From assembly GCA_905182995.1 (NCBI GenBank), contig CAJJDP010000104.1, forward strand, positions 78,828-142,827: DNA of 64,000 nt, given 5' to 3'. The notes under the pieces are model-generated. The model did not search any database. It was not told where the DNA came from and was given only the letters and a program-made list of their open reading frames with translations. This DNA is from Paramecium octaurelia (Eukaryota; Ciliophora; Oligohymenophorea; Peniculida; Parameciidae). The translations under genes were made by a program, and so were the position numbers. This document shows, piece after piece, positions 39,275-51,028 of this stretch. Within the stretch, counting starts at the first letter, position 1. Every line of letters starts with the position of its first letter.

Positions 39275-40993
39275 TCATTGTTCATATGATTTATTTTTTT
39301 ATTAAAACACTGAAGTTTAGTCTTCCTGCTTGATTCCTTTATCTCGAGCACTTTTCTATACTTACTCAACCAAAATTTGATGCTCTCTTTTATTATTCAA
39401 ATACCATTTGCATGCACATCCCAATCCCATAATCAGTATCAATCCAAACAAAACAACAATCAAATATAGTAAGTATTGCTCTTCTTCATAGAAGTATGTC
39501 TTAACCACCTCCACATTCACAATTTGAGTGTGTCTCATAACTAAATCTTAAACATTCTCTAGCGTATTGTTGTATTGGAGGGTGTATGTGAAGGTTTGAC
39601 CAACTTAAATAATATCAAATGCAGTACCATCAGATTAAGAATACAGACACTTCAATTTGATTGGGGCTATCTAAAATCGAGTAAGAAAAGCACTCTAGGC
39701 AGTGATTCCAAAGAAGAAGTCATCATAATAATATTCTTTGGTGACATCGTCCTAGTCTTCCAATCTGTAGGATTGATTAAAGAACGCGAAGTCTCGTAAA
39801 CCCAAATGTTTGAATATTTAATCTTGATGATGATTCATTACATAATCATACCCATTTGCAAATAAAATCATATGCTAATTCACTCCTTAAACAATAACAA
39901 AGTCTTCTGTGGCATCCAAATCAATTATTCGATGATTAATCTGTTTTTTTCTGATTATAAAGCTATTTCCATTATCTAAATCAACATTGAATTCATGTAC
40001 ATAATAATGATTCATTGATTAATAGGCCATAAATACATTTCGACCATTTCGAGTGTCCACTGATATCCCACCTGATTAATAACTAATCCAGGATCTTAAT
40101 CCAAAACTAATAGATTGGTCTCTAAAAACATCTACCAACAATAAACCATAACTTCTATCCAATAACAACAATGAATAATAATTCTCCTTTGTTTGATGCT
40201 TCAATATAGCGAAATCAGCAATATCTATTTAATAATTCAAACCGAGATTATCCAACTTCAAATTCTTAAGGAACTTTAGATCCCTCTGTACAATCTTATA
40301 GACATCTAAACCATCTCTCCCTACAACACTAAACACTAAGCCATCTATTTCCTTTGTTAATCCTCTGTACTTTCTTCTTCGCCAATCATTTATTTAATAC
40401 ACATCAAGTGAATCAGCTTACTATTCCATTTATTAGACACTAAACACTTGAGCACTATCACTAAACAACAAAAAAACGAGATTATTAGAAGGCGCAAATA
40501 ATAATTGTGGCAGTTCATTCTTAGCAACCAATGATGGGGCAATAGTTTAAAGATCTGCTTTCAATTGAATCCTAGCAAACTATTAACCTTTCTCTTCAAA
40601 ATCATGTTCGAAAACAGTATCATAATTAAATTTCAGGATGTATGCAATTGAATCAGAAGTAATTGCTAACATTCCATCTTTTATATGAATCATTGAAACA
40701 AATTAACGAAAATTGAGAACAGTGTCTTGTTAGAAATCACTTTCCGCAAAATCTTAATGCTAAATTATTCTGAATTCTTAGGTTTCAAATTAAACCTGCA
40801 GTGAAGTGACCTCACAACCTTTGCTTTGATTAAATGATTTGAGAATTGCATCTCGAGCACCATCAAATATGATAGATCTATGTTAATTTGGATGCATTTT
40901 GATTAATAATGGTGGCTCATTGATCTCTGTGATAGTGAATTCTATTGAAGTAACTATAAAATAGGCGATCAAAGAAATTTATAAATAGTTCAT
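39275..40993 (-). CDS. Type I membrane protein with large lumenal domain (572 aa)
   Basis: Intronless 573-codon frame. An N-terminal signal peptide (LQISLIAYFIVTSIEF) is followed by about 490 residues of mixed strands with Asn-X-Ser/Thr sites (probably lumenal or extracellular). There is one transmembrane helix near residue 515 (LLYLIVVLFGLILIMGLGCA) and a short basic cytosolic tail. The lumenal part has repeated hydrophobic-strand patterns that could form a beta-propeller, but I see no diagnostic motif. It converges on the kinase at 37672 with 6 bp between stop codons. Function unknown; perhaps a surface or secretory-pathway receptor. Confidence 0.75.
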
Positions 40994-42195
40994 TAAATTT
41001 AATTTATTAATAGTTTTTCGAAATATTAGATTCTCTAGCATCTCCATTAGTTCAATCAATTGCTCTAAAATGATTATTTGATTCTTTTACCACAAATTAA
41101 TAATAGAGGCAGAGTGTAAAAAATGTTAATGAAACATAATTCAATTAGAATGTATATTGATGATTCTTTTTAAGTACATGAATAAAAATAAGTAGTAATA
41201 GTATTCTTATATCATATTGCATGTCAGTAGGGCATTAAATTGTTTATTGTACTAATTTAAAAATCTAAAAATCTCTAAATTTTATCCACTTCTGAGAGAT
41301 CTTAGAATTTAATAAAATATTTTTCTCTGTGATAATGCAAAACTTATATTGATATTGATAACTATGAGGTAATGGATACTTTCGATAATATATATACAAT
41401 TTGAAGTATGATTTTGAGTTTCTCATAATTTTAATTATGATAAGACTAATCACAAGATGTAGGAAATGTTTTACAGAATTACAAATTATATATAAGAAGA
41501 TTGTTTATATAATATATAACAATACATCTTTATAAGATTTAGATAATTATGAAAAAATTAAAGTATCAACTTATAATTAGAACATATTAGATTTAAAATT
41601 AATTTATTACGGTAGTTTTAAAATGCAATTTTTTTTTTAAATAGATAGTAATGGTAGAGATTGGAAGAATGAGAAAAAGAAGAAAACTAAAATAACATAT
41701 TATACATTATAAAAATTGTAAGAAAAATTTCAAAATATTTGGCTATTGAATTTATATTTTGAGGAATTACTTTGACAAGAGAAAAAACGGATTCAAATTG
41801 AATTAAAATAATTTATCAATATGTAAATTACACATAATTATTGTATTTTACACATTATTAATGATAAATAAGGAATACTATTAAATAAGCAATATAAACA
41901 ACTCCTTATATTTATAAATGATTGAATAATTATAACAATTCAATATATATTGCATAAATATATCTAAATCATTTGGTTTAGTAGTCAGAGATTCTAAATA
42001 ATGAGGAATTAATGTTCAAGTTCTGCCAGATTCAACTGGATTATAAGTATAAAATATCAAAAACTTAAGGAATATTGAAAATTTGTTAGTTGAAAAAACT
42101 GAATTTTTTAATTATTGCTTTTATTATTCATTGAAATGAACTATATAGTTTTAATTAAATTGTAGAATGTTTAATCATTGTTAGTACAGATAGTA
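40994..42195. other. 1.2-kb AT-rich intergenic region
   Basis: The most AT-rich long stretch of the window, with runs of T (at 41630) and many short repeats of TATA and AATT type. I see no open frame with coding character. Its last 250 bp (from 41946) belong to the duplicated block. Confidence 0.5.
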
Positions 42196-43303
42196 TCAAT
42201 TAACGAATAGAAAATGGACTGCTAAATGTTTTAACTATTATATTGGAGTCTCTTGATATAGTTTCATATCATCGAAATCCTCAAAGTACTTCAAGGCCTA
42301 TTCTGCGGTTATTCGTTTACTTGGATCCAATTCCAACATCTAAAGTATGATTTTGGCAAACTCCCCGTGTATCTCTTACTTAATCAATTCACTCAGATCT
42401 CCTATGAATTGTTGGTCAATAATTTAATTGCTGTTTTCCTATAACAAATTCTTTCCTGTTATTCTAGACAGTAGATATGGACATCTTACAATCTAAACAG
42501 TACAACGCCACAACTGAACATATCACATAATTCATTGTAATTGTGTTTTTGATCAAATGTAATTATTTCTGGAGCAATATATCCAGGTGTACCACACCTT
42601 GGTCTGTTAGTGGATACATCATCGATCTTTACTGCGAATCCAAAATCAGAAATCACAATATCAATTAAAGAATCCTTCTTTCTCAACAAAATATTCTCAG
42701 GCTTGATATCTCTGTGAACGAAGCCTTGATTATGTATATAGGCTAAGCCAGAGAGCAATTACTAAGGTAGCGAAATACTCTTACACACATTACTGCAATA
42801 ATTTCGGAGTTATCCAAAGAATGGTTTTCCAAATACTCTTTTAATTAACCTCCTTCACAATACTCCATTATCAATAGCCAATATTTCTTGTGCTAGAATA
42901 TACTCTTTAACTAAACGACATTTCTATGTTTTAAGGATTACAACGCCGCTATTTCGTCTTGAATGTCCTAGTTGTAAATACAAAATTCATTACATCCAAA
43001 GAAGTCATCAAATCGTTTCTCAAAGTCTTGGTTGCATACATTTTTCCATCTTGTATATTCTTTATGAGCAAGACCTACAATAAATTGTTTCTGCTTACCT
43101 TCCCAAAGTTGCCTTCTCCAATAATGGTTTATGGTTTGTAAAAGGAATTGATATTCTTATAAACTACTTTGCTATCAAGCTTATCCTTCAGAAACACACA
43201 ATCCAAATGAGAAATGAGAAAATATTTCTCTTTCTTTGCAATTTCAATGGTGAATCCTTTGAATTGTTTTTGCTAATCCAATTTCCATTCCAAAATGGTG
43301 GCT
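41946..43303. repeat. First copy of a 1358-bp direct duplication ending at an n
   Basis: As far as I could compare, identical to 43305-44662 (offset 1359), with a single n at 43304 between the copies. The block starts in intergenic DNA and ends inside the kinase coding region, as expected for unmerged overlapping contig ends. Confidence 0.9.
42196..43303 (-). other. 5'-truncated duplicate of the kinase gene (assembly artefact)
   Basis: Contains the kinase gene's 3' part up to the n at 43304. It lacks the start codon and first 20 or so codons, because these lie beyond the duplicated block. The only complete copy is 43555-44724. I do not regard this as a second gene. Confidence 0.85.
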
Positions 43304-43304
43304 N

Positions 43305-44662
43305 TATATTGCATAAATATATCTAAATCATTTGGTTTAGTAGTCAGAGATTCTAAATAATGAGGAATTAATGTTCAAGTTCTGCCAGATTCAACTGGAT
43401 TATAAGTATAAAATATCAAAAACTTAAGGAATATTGAAAATTTGTTAGTTGAAAAAACTGAATTTTTTAATTATTGCTTTTATTATTCATTGAAATGAAC
43501 TATATAGTTTTAATTAAATTGTAGAATGTTTAATCATTGTTAGTACAGATAGTATCAATTAACGAATAGAAAATGGACTGCTAAATGTTTTAACTATTAT
43601 ATTGGAGTCTCTTGATATAGTTTCATATCATCGAAATCCTCAAAGTACTTCAAGGCCTATTCTGCGGTTATTCGTTTACTTGGATCCAATTCCAACATCT
43701 AAAGTATGATTTTGGCAAACTCCCCGTGTATCTCTTACTTAATCAATTCACTCAGATCTCCTATGAATTGTTGGTCAATAATTTAATTGCTGTTTTCCTA
43801 TAACAAATTCTTTCCTGTTATTCTAGACAGTAGATATGGACATCTTACAATCTAAACAGTACAACGCCACAACTGAACATATCACATAATTCATTGTAAT
43901 TGTGTTTTTGATCAAATGTAATTATTTCTGGAGCAATATATCCAGGTGTACCACACCTTGGTCTGTTAGTGGATACATCATCGATCTTTACTGCGAATCC
44001 AAAATCAGAAATCACAATATCAATTAAAGAATCCTTCTTTCTCAACAAAATATTCTCAGGCTTGATATCTCTGTGAACGAAGCCTTGATTATGTATATAG
44101 GCTAAGCCAGAGAGCAATTACTAAGGTAGCGAAATACTCTTACACACATTACTGCAATAATTTCGGAGTTATCCAAAGAATGGTTTTCCAAATACTCTTT
44201 TAATTAACCTCCTTCACAATACTCCATTATCAATAGCCAATATTTCTTGTGCTAGAATATACTCTTTAACTAAACGACATTTCTATGTTTTAAGGATTAC
44301 AACGCCGCTATTTCGTCTTGAATGTCCTAGTTGTAAATACAAAATTCATTACATCCAAAGAAGTCATCAAATCGTTTCTCAAAGTCTTGGTTGCATACAT
44401 TTTTCCATCTTGTATATTCTTTATGAGCAAGACCTACAATAAATTGTTTCTGCTTACCTTCCCAAAGTTGCCTTCTCCAATAATGGTTTATGGTTTGTAA
44501 AAGGAATTGATATTCTTATAAACTACTTTGCTATCAAGCTTATCCTTCAGAAACACACAATCCAAATGAGAAATGAGAAAATATTTCTCTTTCTTTGCAA
44601 TTTCAATGGTGAATCCTTTGAATTGTTTTTGCTAATCCAATTTCCATTCCAAAATGGTGGCT
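43305..44662. repeat. Second copy of the 1358-bp duplication
   Basis: Matches 41946-43303. It carries most of the intact kinase gene; downstream of 44662 the sequence is unique and completes the kinase N-terminus. Confidence 0.9.
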
Positions 44663-44724
44663 AATCCAATTGTGATTTCATATTTGATGTTGTTCTAATC
44701 CTAAGGGTGAGATTCATTTAACAT
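43555..44724 (-). CDS. Serine/threonine protein kinase, CAMK-like (353 aa), intact copy
   Basis: Begins MLNESHPQDQNNIKYEIT with about 95 residues resembling a lipid- or protein-binding lead domain. The kinase domain follows: IIGEGNFGK, ATK lysine (MYATKTL), [16 protein letters not shown] in ISDFGFAVK, RCGTPGYIAPEI and DMFSCGVVLF. The end FRLITGKNLLQENSNQ and LDPSKRITAEQAL matches CAMK-type C-lobes. Introns of 24, 26, 32 and 26 nt give exactly 354 codons. It is divergent from the NPC1-like gene across 380 bp. Catalytic residues are all present, so it should be active. Confidence 0.88.
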
Positions 44725-45104
44725 ACTTTCCCTATTTGGATTGAATTTTCGGTTAAGTAAAGAAAATAATGCTAATCAAAAAGACATTTCCTTCTTTTAC
44801 AGATCATCAATTTAATTAATTACAAAGTGTCTTCATATATATATGATGACTTTTATTATTGTTATAATTCAACCAAACCAACTAAAAGCTAAGCACTGAA
44901 AATTAATCTGATTTATATTATAAGATAGGTAGTATTAATTTATAAGAATCACAGAACATATTCTGAATTCTCCTAATTAAATTAGTAAATGATATGATCA
45001 TAAATGGTACATTGCACAATAAAACAAGATGTGGAATACCATTAAATTAAAATCGGAATTTCTGAATAATAATATTCTCAATAATATTATTTTAATAAGA
45101 TTTA
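44725..45104. promoter_or_regulatory. Divergent intergenic region (kinase / NPC1-like)
   Basis: 380 bp between two divergent start codons, AT-rich, with a TATATATATG tract near 44840. It should hold both promoters. No specific site can be assigned. Confidence 0.4.
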
Positions 45105-48005
45105 ATGTCAGGCCTCTTCTACAATATAGGCTATTTCGGAGCCAAGTATCCATGCCTTGTGTTCGTGATTTGCATGACAGTAACGGGTATAATGTCTCTG
45201 GGACTATACAATCTGACCGTGTTGACAGACCCATAGTGTAAAGAATATTGAACAATATATTTTTCAGCATTGTGGGTATCATCAAGCAGTAGAACCTACA
45301 AGGAACAGGAGAGTTCTGCAGAGAATTATGGTCCTTTCTACAGAACCAATTAATTTATACTGGCATACCAGAATGAGGACTGGGTGAATGTATTCTAAAA
45401 GGATGGATTAAAAGTGATCTACTTTTTATAGAACATCATAAGAAACAGAAAAGTGTTGATAGGAGGCAAGAACACAACTCTGGATGATTTGTGTTACAGA
45501 CCAATATCTGCAAAAGGGTGTTACGTACCAAGCCCGATGGATATTTGGTTACAGGATCCTTCACTATTAGATGTTTCTTAATAGTATTATTATAATAGAA
45601 AGACGAGGACATTCAATTCACAACGCTTTGCACAGAATCAATCGATGTGAACCAAACGAACATCCCATGCAGTGATAAGAACGGTATTCCCATTATTTTA
45701 GAATCAGTATTTGGTGGAATGTATAATAATGATGTATATTCAAAACTAGAGATTGTGAAGAAAGAGCAAACGATACCCAGCCATGCGATCATTGTTACAT
45801 TCAAGCCAAGACTATGTCAGTAACTTACCTATTGATGAACGATGAATTCACTAAGAAAGATGCTGAATTGTGGGAGAAGGAAGTTTGGATGGACACTTTG
45901 GATGCCTTGAATAAAAGAGACTATGCTAAACTATACAAGTACTATGACAAATCCTTGATGCCTGCTCCTCGCGAATAACTGTTAGATTAATATAGAGTGG
46001 CATTTATGGCAGAGAGATCAGTCTCAGATGAAATAGATGATGAGACTAATCAAAATGCTTGGATTGTTGTTGTTTCTTACTTTATGATGTTTATGTATAT
46101 TGGATTTGCAATTGGTCAATTTCCAAGTAAGATCTATAATGGATTTACATTGGGTTTGGGTGGTATCTTCATTGTGGCTGTCTCAATGATCAGCAGTATC
46201 GGAATGGTCTCGTATTTCAGCATCGGTTTGACTATGATCAGTTTAGAAGTAATTGAATTAATAATAATAATGTAAGGTTATTCCGTTTCTTATTTTGGCT
46301 ATCGGAGTTGATAACATGTTTATTATTACACACAACTACAAAAAGTAGAAGCATCCAACAGTGCCTGAGAGAATGGGTCAAACATTAAAGTAAGTAGGTC
46401 CTAGTATAACAATTGCAGCTATTTGTGAGACTCTTGCATTCTTAGTTGGATCTTTAACTAAGATGCCAGCCTTGCAATCCTTCTGTATTTAGGCAGCAGT
46501 AGGTGTATTTATAGATTATCTTTTGTAAATCACCATGTTTGTTGCCTTCCTCACTTTGGATGAATAACGAAAGAAGCATAAAAGATACGATTTAATGATT
46601 TGCAAATAGGATCCAAATTATGCAATCAAAGAAGACAGAAAACTCATTCAAACTTTCTTCAAAAAACATTACTCTCCATTTATATAGAAACCAGTCTGTG
46701 TGATTATTACAATAGTCATCTTTGTGGCCTTATTTGCCATAAGTTGTGTTGGAATAACCAAATTAGAAGTTGGTTTAGATGAATAAGTATCGATGGTTGA
46801 GGGATCTAATCTATTCAATTATATGACTTTGGAGAAGAAGTACATTGAAATTGGACCATTGGCTTATCTTATTCTAGAGAATCTAGATTATCAAGATCAA
46901 CATGATTTAGAGTTGGTCGCCAATCTGTCCAACTCATTGTCTTAATTAAATGAAACAGTTTAACCTCCAATTTACAGTTGGGTGGCTTCTTTCAATCTCT
47001 TTATAAGAGAAAAAGCAGAATGGACGTAAGCTTGTGAAACTCAGGATATTGCACTCTATGACTTACCTACTCAATTAAAGCGATTCTTGGGGGTCAGAAT
47101 CAATTCTCCCTGTTGTCAAAGATACGGTATTTGTGGTGAAACTTTTGAAGCTGATATTGTACTCAATGAATAAGGTTATGTCAAAACCAGTAGACTCAGA
47201 TTTCAACATAGACCCATTCATAATTCAGCAGGATATATATTATCTCTAGAATAAACCAGACAAGTCATTGATAAAGTAGTTAAAGATGCCAATCTTAAAG
47301 AAAATCAGAAAGTCTATCCTTATTCAATGCCGTATGTCTTCTATGATCAATATTCTTATATTCGTGCAGTTGCCATTACAAATGTACTCCTTGCCTTAGC
47401 TACTATCTTCTTCACCATGACTCTTGTTTAAGATGTTGTTTGTGCTATCATAGTGGTGTTGTTTGTGTTCTTGATTGCCTTCAATCTCATTGGAACCATC
47501 TGGTTAACCAATGTTATTTTTGGAGGTTTTGTTGTAAAGATACATTGTTATTTTAGATTGAAATTAATGCAGTAAGTGTAGTTAACTTGGTGACTTGCAT
47601 CGGTCTGGCTGTCGAATTTGTAGCCCATATTGTTATCAAATTCAGATTGTGTGAAGGTAAAAGATGGGACAGAGTTACTGGAGCTATGTCTACAATGGGA
47701 ACTTCAGTCTTTGTAGGCATTGCTTGTACTAAATTTATCGGAGTGGCTGTACTTGGATTCGCTCCATCCACTCTTTTTAAACTCTACTATTTTAGAATGT
47801 ATATATTGATGGTTGTCTTGGGAGCTTTTAATGTAACTTATTATCAAACTATTTCTAGGGTTTAGTCTTACTACCAATATTTTTGGGCCTATTTGGACCT
47901 TAATTCAGTATTATGAAGGTAAAAGTTAAGTCTCTTATCAATTAATCTGAAGGCACTAATTTTTCATCACAACAGCAGGCTAAAAAGAAAGCAAATTATA
48001 ATTGA
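45105..48005 (+). CDS. NPC1/Patched-like RND transporter with sterol-sensing domain (913 aa)
   Basis: Member of the NPC1/Patched permease family, probably moving sterols or lipids across endomembranes. It starts directly with helix 1 (YPCLVFVICMTVTGIMSLGL). Next come the family phrase TDPQSLWVSSSSRTYKEQE and NYGPFYRTNQFI, a lumenal domain, then a sterol-sensing domain of five helices ending FLILAIGVDNMFI. A second lumenal domain has paired Cys (NSPCCQRYGICG), and a second six-helix set includes the NPC1-type VEFVAHIVIKF. The N-terminal cholesterol-binding domain of animal NPC1 is absent. Six introns (23-30 nt) give 914 codons. Confidence 0.9.
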
Positions 48006-48091
48006 ATTATTTATTATATGTAAAATTATAGAAAAATTAATTTTTATCATTCAGTGCAATTCGATTAAATTCGATTATTTAAATATATATA

Positions 48092-49573
48092 ATGAATAGA
48101 TTTACCCTAAGGTTTAAAGATTATGCATTAGAGTAACAGTATGAATAAAGCCAATTTGAAATGTACAGAACTAAATCAAATTACTACTTTTTAACTATCT
48201 TTTTAGTAATTTGTGTCCTTTAGTTCGTTTCAGAATGGCTATACTGTTCATTAGAAACTGGACTTGCCTGGAAATTAATCAATATAGCCTTAATATTGTT
48301 TACATTAATTTTTCTTTGCAAATATCCACAATTTGGAAAACAAGCCATATTCCTTGAAAATCTTATCTTGATTTCATAAAAGTTATAACACCTATATTCC
48401 CATATGAATAAAGATGATAAGATAACTGATCTAATCACCCTTACAGATTTAGAATATCACTTACATATTTTGTAGGTTTTCGATATAGGTTGCATCTAAA
48501 TAGCCCTATCAATGGCTAACAACATACTAATGGAATACTTTATAGGTAATCGTGTCAACATAATATATATTTTCAATTACATTTTATGTGCCACCATCAA
48601 GATTATAGTTACGTATTTCTTTAAAGAATGGAGTAGATAGCAATTTACTCTATTTTTAAAAGACCAACTCTGGTAACAGTAGCTTCCAAATATAATCTAA
48701 AAACCATTTTTTAAATTCACCTTGGATAACTTCACAAAGCAATTTAGATCGATTCTATGCAATCAAATTGACATGTTCCCTTCATATGATCCTAATTTGT
48801 GTGAGGGATGCAATTTGAGGTCATTCTTAAGATTTTGTATAAGGGACAAGAAAACATTAGAGTAAAAGTTACTCGACGATTATTTACACAAGGATGAAAT
48901 AAAACAAAAAAATAACGAGGAGGTCTAATATATCAATAATCTGAAGCATTTTTCCATTAGAATATGCAATCTAAATGTCGAAAGATTTAAATGTTTAATT
49001 ATTTTAGAAGAATATTAGCATAAAGAGAAATAATCAATATCGAATAAATTATTCAAAAAGTAATTATTGAGGTCTATGTCATCTCGTTCCGCTCATGTGA
49101 GCAATAAATTTTTTAAATTAGGCATGTACACAATACTATCCATCAATAATGAACAAATTGGACTAGTAAACATGTACATTCTACTCGAAAAATTGTCATC
49201 TTATTACAGTTTTTTGGATCTAAAATTGTTACCTATCCAAGGTGAGAATTGCAAGTCTTTTCTAATACAAACATACAGTAAAAAAATAGTGAGTTTTATG
49301 GTGTGTATCTTTAATATCTTCATTACAATATAAAAGAATAAAACTAAGAAAATATTTCTGAAGATTGAAATCCTTGATTGTGATACGATAAGCATCCAAA
49401 CAGATGGAGTTGATCGTAGTGAGTTTTTAGAAGAATACAAAGGGAATCTATATTTGGTTTAAGTTGAACAGTAGCTTTTGGTGTTTCCAGTGAATGATTA
49501 ATTAAGGTTTGTGTTTTAATCTGTAAAAGACAAAGAATCGTAGGAGATGAAAAATTAGTAAAATGATTATTGA
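48092..49573 (+). CDS. Multi-helix membrane protein, family member 3 (493 aa)
   Basis: Intronless 494-codon frame starting MNRFTLRFKDYALEQQYE, the same N-terminal pattern as the genes at 18861 and 35725. Hydrophobic helices follow (NYYFLTIFLVICVLQFV; KLINIALILFTLIFLC; INIIYIFNYILCATIKIIV), then RQQFTLFLKDQLWQQQL, the counterpart of RNQYLFTLNDSHWEKIL. The C-terminal half has FKKQLLRSMSSRSAHVSNKF, which resembles a histidine-kinase H-box region with the phospho-His replaced. A block FMVCIFNIFITIQKNKTKK sits where an N-box would lie. These resemblances are inference. It is more divergent than the other two. Confidence 0.78.
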
Positions 49574-49715
49574 TTTCTTCCATTGAATAAATAAATTTCT
49601 ATCTTTTTGATTTAATATATATGCAACTTGAGAATTGCGATATTGATTTTGGATTATTAAACAAACAAAAAAAATAAATGATTAAATGATAAGTAAAACC
49701 AATTAAATCTAAATT

Positions 49716-50842
49716 TCAGCATTCCAGTGTTTTGAGTCTCGAAAATCTTTTCTGTCTTGGCATGATTTATTATTCTGGATGAATAATTTCAGTACTAACT
49801 CTTCCTTCGATATCTACTATTTCCAAGGCAGTATTGAATTCTACTTTTTTTTTTTTGGCTTATAGTTAATCAAGATCTTTGAAGGATTTGCTAGACTTAT
49901 CAATGGAGGAGGGTTATAGTACAGTATTTGAATGGAGTATTCTGCTTGAGTGTTAGTATTTTTATTTTGTTTCGGGAAAGAAGTAAACATCCTCAACAGC
50001 ATTATCTCGAACAAACTTGGAATTTATTTTGGGGAGCACTAAAAATTTGGTATGTTGTGTTTTTTGCATTTCTCTTTTTTATTCAGTCTATTTGGTCAAA
50101 AGAGAAATGCTTTCAGATTTGAACCTCAAATTGTAATCTGGGAGTGCATCGAAGTTATTTAGGAAACTTGCTGGATCGAAATCAATGTCTCTTTAATTAG
50201 GTTTTGATTTTAATTCATCTTTTTGTGGGGCGAGATGCAATGATCTTGCTGGCTTGAGATATGGATGCATTTCTCTTATAAAAATTAATTGAGATATGAT
50301 AATAGAAATCATTCAAATTCTGTAAGTTAGGTGGGATTACTTAGATGGAATCTCCGAGTATTTTTTCTGCTTAATCGTCTATGTTCTTTGTGATCATTCA
50401 AGGATTCCTTAATTATGGAATTAGTCGTTTCATCTACAATGTCAACCATTTTTGAGAAGTCCACTCTTTTGTGTCTCATTCTCAACTTCTTGAGTATATC
50501 CTCATTCCCTTTTGGACTCAAACCATTCTTTTCATAATATATCGGATTCTTAAATAAATCTTTGAAGGTCAGATCTGGCATTAAATTTATTTGTTGTTGT
50601 CTTGGAGTAAGAAACTTCTCTTCAATCATGGGTAGTTTGATGTATGGTGAGGATTACTAAACAGTGGGGAGGTGTTAATGTGAATTTTTTCTGAATTTGT
50701 GTTTGTTAGTCATAACTGGAGTCTCCAATAAATAATTGGGTGAAGTGGCTTCGCTCTAAATGCCAGTGATTTAATGGTGGTCATTATAGGATTCGTACGT
50801 CAGGAGGTTTAGAGGGGGAATAGTATTTAATTTGCGATGCAT
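49716..50842 (-). CDS. Hypothetical polar protein (about 352 aa)
   Basis: Starts MHRKLNTIPPLNLLTYESYN and is Ser/Lys/Asn-rich without membrane segments. A helical block DLTFKDLFKNPIYYEKNG is followed by a basic stretch. Around 50260-50330 the frame changes. An intron of 68 nt ending in GAG makes the arithmetic work (353 codons) but is more than twice the local norm, so a frameshift or unusual splice is possible. The second half (MHPYLKPARSLHLAPQKDEL onward) reads as coding to a TGA at 49716-49718. An 11-14-base homopolymer near 49840 could also cause sequence errors. No family recognised. Confidence 0.55.
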
Positions 50843-51028
50843 TTCCAAATTTTGATTGTTTAATCTGATTGGGAAAAATTAATTTTAATGAAGAACATAT
50901 CAACAATGCAATCTAAATTCATGATTATTCTGTTTAATTAAACACCAGTACTTTCATGTATCAATTAATTTTACTTTACGAATTAGTCATAACAATTTAT
51001 ATTTATATATATTCATTTCAAATATAAA

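Noticed and set aside
42196-43303. A second CAMK-like kinase gene
   Set aside because: Same reason: no differences from 43555-44662 were seen, and it is cut at the n.
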